In this document: positions 1-9,210 of the stretch, one piece after another
Layout of the letters: each line of letters starts with the position of its first letter
Position numbering within the stretch: the first letter of the stretch is position 1
Assembly (NCBI GenBank): GCA_022747635.1
Contig: JAKTNV010000061.1
Coordinates: forward strand, 1,937,501 to 2,001,500
Source: Hetaerina americana
Taxonomy: Eukaryota > Arthropoda > Insecta > Odonata > Calopterygidae
DNA length: 64,000 nt
Direction of reading: 5' to 3'
Translations under genes and position numbers: made by a program
Notes under the pieces: generated by a model
Databases searched by the model: none
The model's input: only the letters and a program-made list of their open reading frames with translations
Told to the model about the DNA's origin: nothing

Positions 1-568
1 GAGAGAAGAGGGGTGTGCTTTGCCCTCCCCCCTCCTCCCTTCCCTGGGGCACCTCATTAGCGAGGACTACTGGGGGGTGAGTCGCCTTCCTTCCTCCCTA
101 GCAGAAATCGTTGCCCAGACGCCCCCTACTCATTCTAAGGACAATGTTATGTAGGCATCCTCGTGTCGAGGCCGTGTAACTCAGTCCACCGTAACATTTT
201 CAAAGATACAGGTGGAAACAAACAAATAGTGACTGAATTCAGCGGAGTCATCGGCTGGTGTGCACCATCAAACGTAACCTACCGATTAAAGGATGATCTT
301 CGGACGATCCCCAACATCGGTATCCGGAGTTTCTACTTGTTTCCATACTGTCCGAAATGCCTATTCTCTTCCTTCCCTTAACCCGCTTACATTTCATTCT
401 CCTCTCTAACACAACCACTAACTTAATGCTTTCAATCTTTCCTCCACCCACTTTATCTTTCTTCTCCCGATTTCACCCAACAACTTTTTCCCTCCCACCA
501 CACTAAAAAATTTCGTCAATCGTTTTTCTCTTGGTTAAATACTTCTTTTCCTAATTATCCTCCATAGC

Positions 569-620
569 CATGCCTCCAAAGTCACCTGTTTGCGCTCTTC
601 TCATGCCTCCAAAGTCACCT
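569..620 (+). repeat. short tandem duplication, 33-bp period
   Basis: A 19-bp segment beginning CATGCCTCCAAAG at 569-587 recurs exactly at 602-620. The bases between the copies are a partial match. It creates short repeated peptides in overlapping frames, but no gene is supported here. Confidence 0.8.
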
Positions 621-666
621 CTTCGACCATTTTGCACTGTGCTACACATCGTAGTACAAAATCGGT

Positions 667-880
667 CAAATCTACACATGTCCAGGGGAAAAAGCATTCG
701 CGAAATTTGCGAGATAGGTAATAAAAAGTTAGGATTCATTAAAAAAATACTTGGGAATTTTAATGAAAGGCTCAAGGAGCTTTGTTATTTCACGTTAGCT
801 GGGCCCTACCTTGAGTATGATGCAAATGGGATCCTGATGAATTAGGCTTAATTTCGGAACTTCGAATTTTTTTGGCCACT
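667..880 (+). pseudogene. LINE reverse-transcriptase C-terminal relic (CR1/Jockey-group), copy 1
   Basis: The plus-strand frame carries the post-catalytic RT pattern of many non-LTR retrotransposons: a KSIREIC segment, a helix like NKKLGFIKKILGNFNE, then CYFTLAGPYLEY, which matches the family signature YxTLVRPxLEYA. The frame ends at a stop at 843-845, and no RT palm motif or endonuclease is present, so this is a short, non-functional piece. A diverged relic with the same peptide pattern lies in the opposite orientation at 11030-11355, and related pieces lie at 28095 and 56865. The clade is inferred from motif shape only. Confidence 0.72.
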
Positions 881-2160
881 GTGCAACACATCTTGTGTAC
901 AATCCTTTCTTTACGGCTTTATTCAGGGCTTTTGTTATTAGTGTTATCACTCCTCTCGCAAGAATTTATATTGCCCACGGTATTCTTATTTTACATTCTT
1001 AAAAATCACTGTTATTCTCCTCGACTGCAATGCCCAAATACTCAAGCTGCTATGGTTTATTATTGTTTACTTAAATTTTTCTGTTTGAAGTATTTCTTTT
1101 CAATATCGTTTTATGATCTTTCATGGGTTTAATCTTCATACTTAAACTCGTACAAAATCCCATACTACATCTCAGATTCCACATAGAAGTCTCATGCACC
1201 TAGGGCTACACGAAATATTTTGGCGCATAAGGTCCATCGAGAAGAGAGGAAATGATCATTAATGTAGTTTTTAGTCCCTTCTACAGAAGGACATATTATT
1301 TATAAATGCATACAGAATACAAAACTAGTGGCCAAACCGCCGTGGGACGAGTTTTTCGGGAGGTTATCGGACGCGTTGAATTTAATCCTAAAAATAATTT
1401 AACTTCACCTCTTACGCGTCCTGCATTAGCTGAAAAATTTACCCAGCAGTTATTTTTTTCGCACAATGTTTATGCATAAAATTGTCTGCCTACAACTTAA
1501 AGACTGCATGTAAAATAATACTGGATTTCTCCAAATTAATTGAGCATCTCCAACCAATTAAGAATTAAAATGGAGGAAAGTTTTGTATCGAAAATTTTGG
1601 GTCATCTTAATCTAAAATCTTTCCTCGGGAAAAAAATGTAAATTATTAATGCAGTCGTTAATCAATTTATTTTGGGAGACGTAAATTCTTCCTGAGGAAA
1701 ACTTTAATTTAGAATAATAGCAACCTGTTTTATAAATTTACGCTATATTTCTTTTGCAGTAATATCCTTTTTTTAGTGTCTTCTATCATTGTTAAAATAT
1801 TATGGAACATTCTTGAAAAAATAAATTGATGAAATTGTTTCTGGAAAATGTGACTCAGTCGTCAAATTTGGTATCTGGCTACTTCGAGTTTCTCGGTAGG
1901 AGTAATTGCTCAAATCACACATATTCAATGAAGAGAAATAATAAAATTTACTTTTCAAAGTTTAATTACTTCGAAACTTGATTTTGATCACCCGATATGA
2001 TGCTGACTCGAAATCTGACTTATCACTCCCAACGTTAATATATTGGTTTCAGGACTTCGCGCTATTTTATTCCCTTGATGTTACTCTTTGCCAGATCGAG
2101 AAAACATTCAGGAGCATTGCAAGCACACTTTGCTCATGTCAACTAAACCACGGCAACGTC
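881..2160. other. AT-rich stretch without recognisable gene
   Basis: All frames are short and rich in hydrophobic AT-coded residues. I see no domain, RNA gene or repeat boundary. It is consistent with intron or intergenic DNA. Confidence 0.6.
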
Positions 2161-2164
2161 ATTT

Positions 2165-2725
2165 ATACTTAGAGAAGAGGGAAGGGGGGATTAGAGTCGA
2201 GTCGAGAGACTCGTTCTACCCCGCCTCGCTCCCACTCTCTCTCTCTCCCTATCTGCCGTCCGAAGAAGTGAAGCGGCCGTGAGAGAGATGGTGGTTGAGT
2301 GGGGGCGGAGGATGTGTAGGGAAGGGGAGGGAGAGAAGTGTTGGGGAGTGTTCTCTCTCCAGCTCGCCCTCGTCATTATCTCCCCCAACCCACCACCCAC
2401 CTTCACCCGTTCCCCCGCGCATGTACAACCCTCCTCGGGCCATTTTAAATAAGGGTGGGCGTGTTTGATATTTCGGAAATCTAATTTCATTTTCACGACT
2501 CCCAATTACACGTCCGCGGCAGGGGGAGGCCGCGGCGAATGGAGACGGGAGGCTACTTCATCTGTCTGCACGCTTTCCCTCCGCCCTTTCCTTACCAGCT
2601 TTCCAGCCGTACCCCCGTTCCTGCAGCCTCCCCCAGAAATGAAGCTCTCCCTACTCCTCTCTTCTCTCCGCTGTCGTCAGTTACGAAACTTCGCGCTCGG
2701 AACGCAACCGCTGAATGTCGGTGAA
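2165..2725. other. GC-rich block, possibly regulatory
   Basis: Base composition changes sharply to GC- and CpG-containing DNA with C/T-rich stretches. Overlapping frames exist on both strands (around 2191-2505 and 2465-2752), but they encode low-complexity Arg/Pro/Ser sequence with no motif. I read it as a possible CpG-rich regulatory block; nothing more specific can be supported. Confidence 0.35.
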
Positions 2726-2908
2726 GATGCACACCTCTCATGCTTGCTTTAATTTTGCTCGTGACAATGAATACCTCCGCTTCTGTTTGCGATGAGAGGG
2801 GCTCTCGAAGAGAACAAATGTTAGGGAAAATGGATTCCCCTGTCTCATGACGTTTCTGAAGAATTTTAGCCGCGATTCAATTTCGTCTCAGCTCTTTCTT
2901 GCAGCGTT

Positions 2909-3345
2909 CTCTCCCTCGACGTTCTTGCCATTGAAATTCTTGTCTTAATTCTCTCTTAATCGCTTCTTACTTGTCAAATTCTAGCTTGTATATAATTGGA
3001 TAAATTTCATACTGCATCCTAAGGTGCCATTATTTGTTAGGTGATAGTATATGTATTTGCATGCGTGTAGGATGAAATTATTTTTGCATGCATGTATATG
3101 CCACTGTGGGTAGAGTTTTGCATGTGGTTTTGTTCCTTTTTACGGGTAGTGACCTAACATCCCCCGCCACACACCCTTGCGGGTTATTATGTTGATGTAG
3201 ATGTAGTATTCCACATTGAAGAAATTTTAGAAAATTGCCATTTCCTTCATTCTCTCTTTCTCTCTCTCGCTCAACGTTCTTGCAATAAAATTCTTGTCTT
3301 AATTCCACATTGAAGAAATGTTAGAAAATTGTCATTCCCTTCCAT
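2909..3345 (+). repeat. diverged tandem duplication, one copy interrupted by an insertion
   Basis: A segment P (2909-2951, containing GACGTTCTTGCCATTG and CTTGTCTTAATTC) recurs as P' at 3259-3305. A segment Q (3208-3250, CCACATTGAAGAAAT and following) recurs as Q' at 3302-3345. P' and Q' are contiguous, while P and Q are separated by 256 bp. The simplest reading is that PQ was tandemly duplicated and the left copy then received an insertion. Confidence 0.75.
2952..3207 (+). mobile_element. LINE 3'-tail insertion (GTAGATGTAG family), copy a
   Basis: This is the 256-bp segment that splits the left copy of the tandem duplication at 2909-3345. ATTC borders it on both sides (2948-2951 and 3208-3211), a likely short target-site duplication. 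It ends with a block containing CCCCCGCCACACACCCTTGC and then a terminal GATGTAGATGTAG motif, shared with segments near 7.8 and 31.1 kb and, in reverse orientation, near 27.3, 52.4, 57.6 and 61.2 kb. It has no coding capacity and is interpreted as a heavily 5'-truncated LINE 3' end. Confidence 0.65.
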
Positions 3346-3908
3346 AAGCTCTACAATCGGAACATTTAGTATCAGGTAACTAAAAATAACTTAATTATTT
3401 ATTTGAAATCTGTTAGCAATTTTCTTTTAAATAATATTTCCTGATTGGGAATTGATATGATATCCTTGTTGAAGGAGTAAACAATTGAAATTTCAAACTC
3501 AAATCGAGAAAAAACCTCCACCACAGCTGCTGTGAAAACGCATTTTTGACTATTCATAAGTCCTTAGGAAAGCTTTGGTTTTTTTTAAATCGATTTTGTA
3601 AACACTTGTCTTATTAGAACTCTTCGTTAGCATGAAAAAATAATTCTTGCGACTGAAATTGTGGTAATGTTATCAATTGTAAATAATGTTTTAAATTTTT
3701 TGTAAATTAAGACATGAAAGAATGTCAAATACTGATGCGTGAAGTCCATTAACACCAATGGTAGTATTTTTGTGGTAATTTTGACGATTCCTGAAATAAG
3801 CCGTATTCGGATGAATCACCCTTTCCGGACGTAAAATTAGCACATATCTTGGTGCCTGTTTTCATAAGCTAAAAATCTGGAAATATATCGGAATATATAT
3901 AATATAGA
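3346..3908. other. AT-rich stretch, nothing recognised
   Basis: No open frame of note, no RNA gene and no repeat homology noticed within the window. Confidence 0.55.
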
Positions 3909-3915
3909 TATATTA

Positions 3916-3953
<38 letters not shown>

Positions 3954-3964
3954 TATATATATAT
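3909..3964. repeat. (AT)n microsatellite
   Basis: Nearly pure TA dinucleotide run with a few AAT interruptions. It directly abuts the 5' end of the RTE-like LINE. Confidence 0.95.
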
Positions 3965-4013
3965 CCCTCCCCGGACTACAACCTTGACGTGGTGGAAGGG
4001 CTTGTGCGTTCCG
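3965..4013 (+). ncRNA. candidate HDV-like self-cleaving ribozyme at the LINE 5' end
   Basis: The first bases can form the nested topology of hepatitis-delta-like ribozymes found at the 5' ends of some LINEs. P1 would pair 3965-3971 (CCCTCCC) with 3994-4000 (GGAAGGG), six of seven pairs. P3 would pair 3975-3979 (ACTAC) with 3989-3993 (GTGGT), five of five with one wobble, and its 3' strand directly abuts the P1 3' strand. P2 is weak: CGG at 3972-3974 with CCG at 4011-4013. The loop text TTGACGTGGT resembles the trypanosome L1Tc Pr77 element as I remember it. P4 and the catalytic C were not convincingly placed, so this is a candidate only. Confidence 0.35.
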
Positions 4014-4255
4014 ATGACCCCTAGAGCTGTACTGGCGGGAGTAATAAAAATTGCTCCTGGTAGGGTCACCCATGCCAGATAGGTCGAAGGTTAGGAGCCA
4101 GACGAAAGGTAGTCCACGCAGCGTCTGTTCCTCAGTGAGGCGGCTGCAATGGCGTCTGACCCCAGTGGGGCGGCCAGTAAGTGATGGTGTCACGTTAAAA
4201 ACACTATTGAGGAAGGCAACGGGAAACCACCTCAATTATCATTCCCAAGAACAAT

Positions 4256-6094
4256 GTGATGGACAATAGAGATATTTTGAGTCCTGGCAACCACGGGGCT
4301 CGGCCCAATCGGCCGTGTGTCGTGCCCGGCAGCGGGGGAGGCAAGGCTTCCGCGGTCGTCATCCCACGAAACCCTTGCAAGGGAAAACCAGCAGCAGCAG
4401 GACAGAAGACGCAGGAGAAAAAGACCAAATTAGTTAGAATAGGAACGTGGAATGTTAGGACAATGATGAGGACGGGGAAATTGGAGAATGTTAAGCGAGA
4501 GATGGAAAGGGGAAATATAGATATTTTAGGTCTATGCGAGGTGAGATGGAAAGATAGCGGGGATTACTGGAGTGATAAGTATAGAATAATATACAGCGGT
4601 GGGGACGAGAGCCAACGAGGGGTCGCCATAGTATTAAATGAAGAGGTAGGAAGAAGCGTAGTCAACATAGAGCAGGTAACGGATAGAATACTACTAGTGG
4701 AGATAAAAGCAGAACTGACGAACTTAGTTATTATCCAGGTATACATGCCACCGAGCAACCATAAGGAAGAAGAGGTCGATAGGATATACGATCAGTTAGA
4801 GGACATGATTGCATGTGTTCCTGCAGGGAAACATTTGATAGTGATGGGGGATTGGAATGCGACAGTAGGCGAAGGAAGAGATGGTGATGAGGTGGGGGAC
4901 TACGGTTTAGGCACGAGGAATGACCGCGGGGAGAAAGCAGTTGAGTTCTGCAGGAGACAGGGGTTAGTTATCACCAACACTTGGTTCAGACACCACAAAA
5001 GACGCAGGTATACATGGAAAATGCCAGGTGACTCGGGAAGATATCAGCTAGATTATATCCTGGTTAGACACAGGTTTAGGAACAGTGTGATAAATTCCCA
5101 CAGCTTCCCGGGAGCGGATGCGGACTCAGACCACAATTTAGTTGTTATGAAATGTAGCGTACGTTTTAAAAAGATAAGGCAGGGGCGGCGAGTTAGAAAA
5201 TGGAATGTAGAAGCATTAAATGGGTTGAAAAGAAAGGAATACAAACAGGCGGTAGAGAAAATCATGGAGGACGGTAAAGAGCTAAGTACTATTGAAGAAA
5301 AATGGGAATGTATCAAAAAAGGGTTGTCTAAAGCGGCAAAAGACACTATTGGAACCGTTAACGCTAAAGGGACTCGTAAACCATGGATCACGCATGAGAT
5401 GATTACAAAAATGGATGAGCGGCGAAAATGGAAGAATATAAATACAGAATTAGGCAAAATGAAGTACAAAGAATTGAACAATAAATTGAGGCGGGCAACA
5501 AATAAAGCAAAGGAAGCATGGTGGAAGACGCAGTGCGAGAATATGGAAAGTCTGCTGAGGAAGGGGGAAATCGGTGCGCTTTACAGCATAGTTAAATCTT
5601 TATCGGGAAGTAAGAAAGGGAGATCAACGATAGCAGTTAGAGATAAGGCCGGTAAGGTAATAGTTGACGCAGGAAAGATCCAAGAGAGATGGAAGGAATA
5701 TGTAGAAGACCTGTATAGTGAAGAGCTTAGACCAACAAAGTTAGACATTGAAAAGGAACATGACGTAGAGGAAGATAGCTTAGGTCCAGGCATACTAGAC
5801 AATGAGATAGAAAGGGCATTAAGGGAGATGAAACTAAATAAGGCCGTGGGGGTAGATAACATTCCCGTGGAACTTTTGAAATGCTTGGGAAAATGTGGGA
5901 GGAAGAGGCTATATGGGCTGAACCGTAGTATTTATGAGGAGGGAATCTGGCCGGAAGACTTTGTGAGATCAGTTTTAGTTCCTATTCCGAAAAAGGTAAA
6001 GGCCACGTCATGTGAGGACTATAGGACAATTAGTTTGATATCCCACGCAGCTAAGGTTGTTCTCAGGATCATAAACAAAAGGGATAGAGAGTAG
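4256..6094 (+). CDS. RTE-like LINE polyprotein, endonuclease and N-terminal part of RT (frameshifted)
   Basis: A 612-residue frame. Residues 59-300 are an APE-type endonuclease: TWN with Asn66, Glu95 in LCEVRW, Asp199 and Asn201 in GDWNA, Asp266 in QLDYIL and the SDH pair Asp292-His293. All expected catalytic positions are present. A basic linker follows, then the start of the RT domain with GVDNIPVELL and EDYRTISLISHAAKV, a version of the usual YRPISLL motif. The frame stops at 6094 because one extra G lies in the run at 6081-6083; the continuation is open in the next frame. The Met at 4256 is the first in frame after the 5' UTR and is kept as the start. Expected role: target-primed reverse transcription. 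Sequences of this type are often annotated as craniofacial development protein 2-like. Confidence 0.85.
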   Translation: MMDNRDILSPGNHGARPNRPCVVPGSGGGKASAVVIPRNPCKGKPAAAGQKTQEKKTKLVRIGTWNVRTMMRTGKLENVKREMERGNIDILGLCEVRWKDSGDYWSDKYRIIYSGGDESQRGVAIVLNEEVGRSVVNIEQVTDRILLVEIKAELTNLVIIQVYMPPSNHKEEEVDRIYDQLEDMIACVPAGKHLIVMGDWNATVGEGRDGDEVGDYGLGTRNDRGEKAVEFCRRQGLVITNTWFRHHKRRRYTWKMPGDSGRYQLDYILVRHRFRNSVINSHSFPGADADSDHNLVVMKCSVRFKKIRQGRRVRKWNVEALNGLKRKEYKQAVEKIMEDGKELSTIEEKWECIKKGLSKAAKDTIGTVNAKGTRKPWITHEMITKMDERRKWKNINTELGKMKYKELNNKLRRATNKAKEAWWKTQCENMESLLRKGEIGALYSIVKSLSGSKKGRSTIAVRDKAGKVIVDAGKIQERWKEYVEDLYSEELRPTKLDIEKEHDVEEDSLGPGILDNEIERALREMKLNKAVGVDNIPVELLKCLGKCGRKRLYGLNRSIYEEGIWPEDFVRSVLVPIPKKVKATSCEDYRTISLISHAAKVVLRIINKRDRE

Positions 6095-6167
6095 GGCAAA
6101 TGATTACTTAGGGGATGATCAGTTTGGGTTTAGGAAGGGGAGAGGTACGCGTGATGCCATTGCAGTA

Positions 6168-7232
6168 ATGAGATTATTAATCGAGAGGAATATAGAACAC
6201 AACCAGGAGGTATTTGCCTGTTTCGTAGATTTCGAAAAAGCGTTTGATAGAGTAAATTGGGAAAAACTAATGAGTATATTGCAGAAAATAGGAATAGATT
6301 GGAGGGAAAGGAGGCTAATCCGCAATCTGTACATGTCTCAGACTGCCCAGGTGAGGGTGGGAAACGGGGAGTCAGGATGGGCAGTGTTAGGAAGGGGTGT
6401 AAGGCAGGGTTGCCCATTATCACCGTTGCTGTTCAACCTGTACGCAGAAGAAATGATCAAAGAGGCATGGGAAGAACTCGAGGTAGGAATGAAAGTGGGC
6501 GGGGAAGTCGTAAAATCAGTTAGGTTTGCTGATGACCAAGCTTTAGTTTGTCAGTCAGCCAAGGGGCTGCAAGCATTGCTTAGTGAATTGGAAATTCAGT
6601 GCGACAGGTATGGGATGAGAATCAATATTAATAAAACAAAGGTTATGCGATTTTCTAGAAAGAAAAAGGCCAAGCTTAACATTAAAATAGGAGGGCAAAA
6701 GCTAGAGAAGGTAGAACAGTTTACGTATCTCGGTAGTGTTTTGGACCAACACGGTCAAAGTAGTAGGGACGTAAGGAGAAGAATTGCGCTAGGCAAAGAG
6801 GCTTTCACAAGGAGGAGGGAGTTGATGACAGGGACTTTGAGTAAGGATGTTAAGAAAAGACTCGTAAAAACTTTGATATGGAGCGTAGCTATGTACGGAG
6901 CGGAAACGTGGTCATTGAAGCAGGAGGATAGACGTAGATTGGAGGCTTTTGAAATGTGGGTGTGGAGAAGAATGGAGAAGGTGAAATGGACAGAGAAGAA
7001 AACAAATGAGGAAGTACTTGGTATGGTGGGCGAAGAGAGGGGTTTGTTGGGAGCAATCCTATGGAGGCAGGAAAAGTGGATGAAGGGGGTGTTGACTGGC
7101 AGTGGGATGTTGAAGACTGTGATAGAGGGTAGAATGTTGGGCAAAAGAGGAAAGGGAAGGAACAGGATAGGGTTGTTGGACGGGATGAAGGGAGGAAGGA
7201 AGTACTCAGAGATGAAGAGGGACCTGATATAG
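6168..7232 (+). CDS. RTE-like LINE polyprotein, RT palm, thumb and C-terminal region
   Basis: The continuation of the preceding frame after the one-base shift. Open codons extend upstream of the Met at 6168 to the shift near 6083, so that Met is not a biological start. Numbered from that Met, RT motif A is FVDFEKAFD with Asp21 and Asp27, the B motif is RQGCPLSPLLF at 79-89, and the catalytic box is FADD at 120-123, with Phe in place of the commoner Tyr or Met. FTYLGS then marks the post-palm region, followed by RLVKTLIWSVAMYGAETWSL and the NEEVLGMV segment typical of RTE-like C termini. With the upstream part the protein would be about 990 residues, a normal RTE length. No other break is evident. 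Confidence 0.85.
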   Translation: MRLLIERNIEHNQEVFACFVDFEKAFDRVNWEKLMSILQKIGIDWRERRLIRNLYMSQTAQVRVGNGESGWAVLGRGVRQGCPLSPLLFNLYAEEMIKEAWEELEVGMKVGGEVVKSVRFADDQALVCQSAKGLQALLSELEIQCDRYGMRININKTKVMRFSRKKKAKLNIKIGGQKLEKVEQFTYLGSVLDQHGQSSRDVRRRIALGKEAFTRRRELMTGTLSKDVKKRLVKTLIWSVAMYGAETWSLKQEDRRRLEAFEMWVWRRMEKVKWTEKKTNEEVLGMVGEERGLLGAILWRQEKWMKGVLTGSGMLKTVIEGRMLGKRGKGRNRIGLLDGMKGGRKYSEMKRDLI

Positions 7233-7332
7233 AGTAGGATGATTGATTTTGTGTTTTGTTAGGAGTAATAAAATATTTGTTTGGTAGTTGTGTCAGTCCA
7301 AAAACCTACCTTAACCGGTAGATTACTTAAAA

Positions 7333-7339
7333 AAAAAAT

Positions 7340-7404
<65 letters not shown>

Positions 7405-7420
7405 AATATATATATATATA

Positions 7421-7452
<32 letters not shown>

Positions 7453-7481
7453 AATATATATATAAATATATATATAAATAA

Positions 7482-7515
<34 letters not shown>

Positions 7516-7516
7516 T
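7333..7516. repeat. (AT)n microsatellite with TATAAATA interruptions
   Basis: About 180 bp of TA repeats with periodic AAA interruptions, directly after the A-run ending the LINE. It generates long Ile/Tyr frames on the minus strand that are not genes. Confidence 0.95.
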
Positions 7517-7740
7517 TTAGTGTATGTATATGCATGAATGCATCTGTGTATGTACCATATGTGTGTGCGTTCATGTATAGTATACTCATGAATGCGTACA
7601 TATACTATAGTAGTTGGGGAAATATTTAATAATAAACAGATCACTCCTGTTTCATGATTTTACTAGTAATACTGTTGGTACCATGTGCACTCTTTTTGAA
7701 TCATATAAGTAGTTACAAATGCATTGAATGTCGGAATTGT

Positions 7741-7861
7741 TTTCTGTTGTATCTCATGCATTGTGCGTGGTTTTGTTTGTCCGTGTGCTGTGCATGACGT
7801 GTGGATACATCCCCTGCCACGCACCTTACCGACAGTTTATAGGGTATAATGTAGATCTAGA
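7741..7861 (+). mobile_element. LINE 3'-tail fragment, copy b
   Basis: Contains GCGTGGTTTTGTTTG, CATCCCCTGCCACGCACC and a terminal TGTAGATCTAGATGA, matching the order of blocks in copy a (2952-3207) with substantial divergence. No coding sequence. Confidence 0.5.
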
Positions 7862-8228
7862 TGAATGTTAAAAACCCTGAGGCTTCGGAAATCTTCTGGA
7901 GATGACAAATTTATCCGTTTCTGTGTGTTCTGTTTCAATTTCGAATGGGTGATTCGTTTCTTCATTCCGTTCAAAATGCCTATTCTTGAACTCATTCCTC
8001 TTCCTCACTTAATTAATCTTACCCCCTCTATTACACTATCTCTATCTAGTACAGTATTTCATCTCCACTCGAAATCCCATGGCACCCTTTATGCATAAAC
8101 AGCAACCCTTCCTACTTGCTTTAAAGTTCTCACAACAATCCTCTCTCCTCCCCAACATATGTAGTACTATTTCATTTGTTTTCTCATCCATCAATCCATT
8201 TAATCTTCTTCATTCTTCTCCACATCCG

Positions 8229-8266
8229 TATTTCCACAGCCTCCGTGTATTTCCACAGCCTCCGTG
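8229..8266 (+). repeat. perfect 19-bp tandem duplication
   Basis: The unit TATTTCCACAGCCTCCGTG occurs twice head to tail (8229-8247, 8248-8266) inside a C/T-rich stretch. Confidence 0.9.
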
Positions 8267-8379
8267 TATATATATTCTTAGTTCTTCTGCTCTAAAATCT
8301 TACGAACTTAAGAAAATACGAGTGAGATCGGAAAACATCTGGAATTAATAATGAAAATGACTTTGCCTTCAAAAACATT

Positions 8380-9205
8380 TTATTTTTGCCAACATAATTG
8401 CCTATAATATGTATATAAATGCATTTTATCCAGCGGTGTTCCAGTTCCATTATCCCATCTCTGTTAGTGTTCTTCCGGAAGGACTACATGATACTCGTCA
8501 ACAGGCGCAACCGCTTTTCGATCGGACTACATTGACTAGTGAGGAAACGCTATAGTTATTGGAAGAGGTTTTTCCGATGGATCCAAATCCGGTGAATAGG
8601 GTGGATGATTCAGCATTTAATAGCGCAAATCCCTCAATTTTTTCCATCGCCATGACAATTTTGTGGGCAGATGCGTTGTCCTGATGGACAATGGATTTTT
8701 CATCTCCTAACGGGGTCTGCTTTCACGGATTTTGCATCCAGTTTCGTTGGGATAATAGTACTCCCTAGTTACTGTTTTGTCTTTTTCAAGATATTTGATC
8801 AACGGAATTCCTCTCGTATCCCAAAAAACCGGCGCAATGACCTTTCCCACCGATGGTGCCGTATTCGTCTTCTTCGGAGTTGAAGTACCAGCCTCTATCC
8901 ACAGCGTGAATTGTTGTTTTGATTCCGGTGTGTAATGGTGAATCAATGTTTCATCCAATGTCACTGAGATGCGCAGAAAATTACTCTTATTTTCCCCAAG
9001 CACATAGCACAGCGTGGCGGGTTCTCAAAGTTCTTTGCGCTCCTATGAGCCGATGCGTGACCTAAGCTGTGACGGAGAAGAAAGAATGATTTCCGACGTT
9101 TAGCGATGTTATCGAGAGGCGGCAGCAATGTGATTAAGGAACAATACTTTCGATCCAATGGAGATAATTTGAACAGCGAATTTCCCCTCACCGAGTGTAG
9201 CTAAA
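8380..9205 (-). pseudogene. decayed mariner-family transposase
   Basis: Reading the minus strand from about 9200 downward, frames scattered by stops and shifts give a mariner transposase: FENPPRCAM then FLRISVTLDETLIHHYTPES, which holds the first catalytic Asp (LDETLIHH). GKVIAPVFWDTRGIPLIKYL follows, then VHQDNASAHK with the second Asp, then in another frame HPPYSPDLDPS with the third Asp region. A degenerate C terminus (VDEYHVVLPEEH) reaches about 8400. At least two frameshifts and several stops are present, and no terminal inverted repeats were found, so this is an old fossil. The family is recognised from the spacing and context of the three acidic motifs. Confidence 0.82.
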
Positions 9206-9210
9206 CGGGT

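Larger units (their letters stand above)
3965..7332 (+). mobile_element. RTE-like non-LTR retrotransposon, apparently full length
   Basis: A complete-looking LINE about 3.37 kb long: a 5' UTR of about 290 bp, an apurinic-type endonuclease, a reverse transcriptase and a short 3' UTR ending in an A-run (7329-7338). It begins exactly where the left AT microsatellite ends, with a CCCTCCCCGG start, and ends against a second AT microsatellite. The 5' UTR contains the GGAAACCACCT-type block I associate with RTE-family elements. A single-base frameshift near 6081-6083 separates two otherwise open frames, so the copy looks young. Assignment to the RTE/BovB group rests on endonuclease and RT motif similarity; the clade was not tested. 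Confidence 0.85.

Noticed and set aside
7323..7644. Long Ile/Tyr-rich frames over (AT)n repeats here and at 13003-13595, 16750-17022, 18205-18514 and 23621-23815
   Set aside because: They are translations of TA dinucleotide repeats, not proteins.
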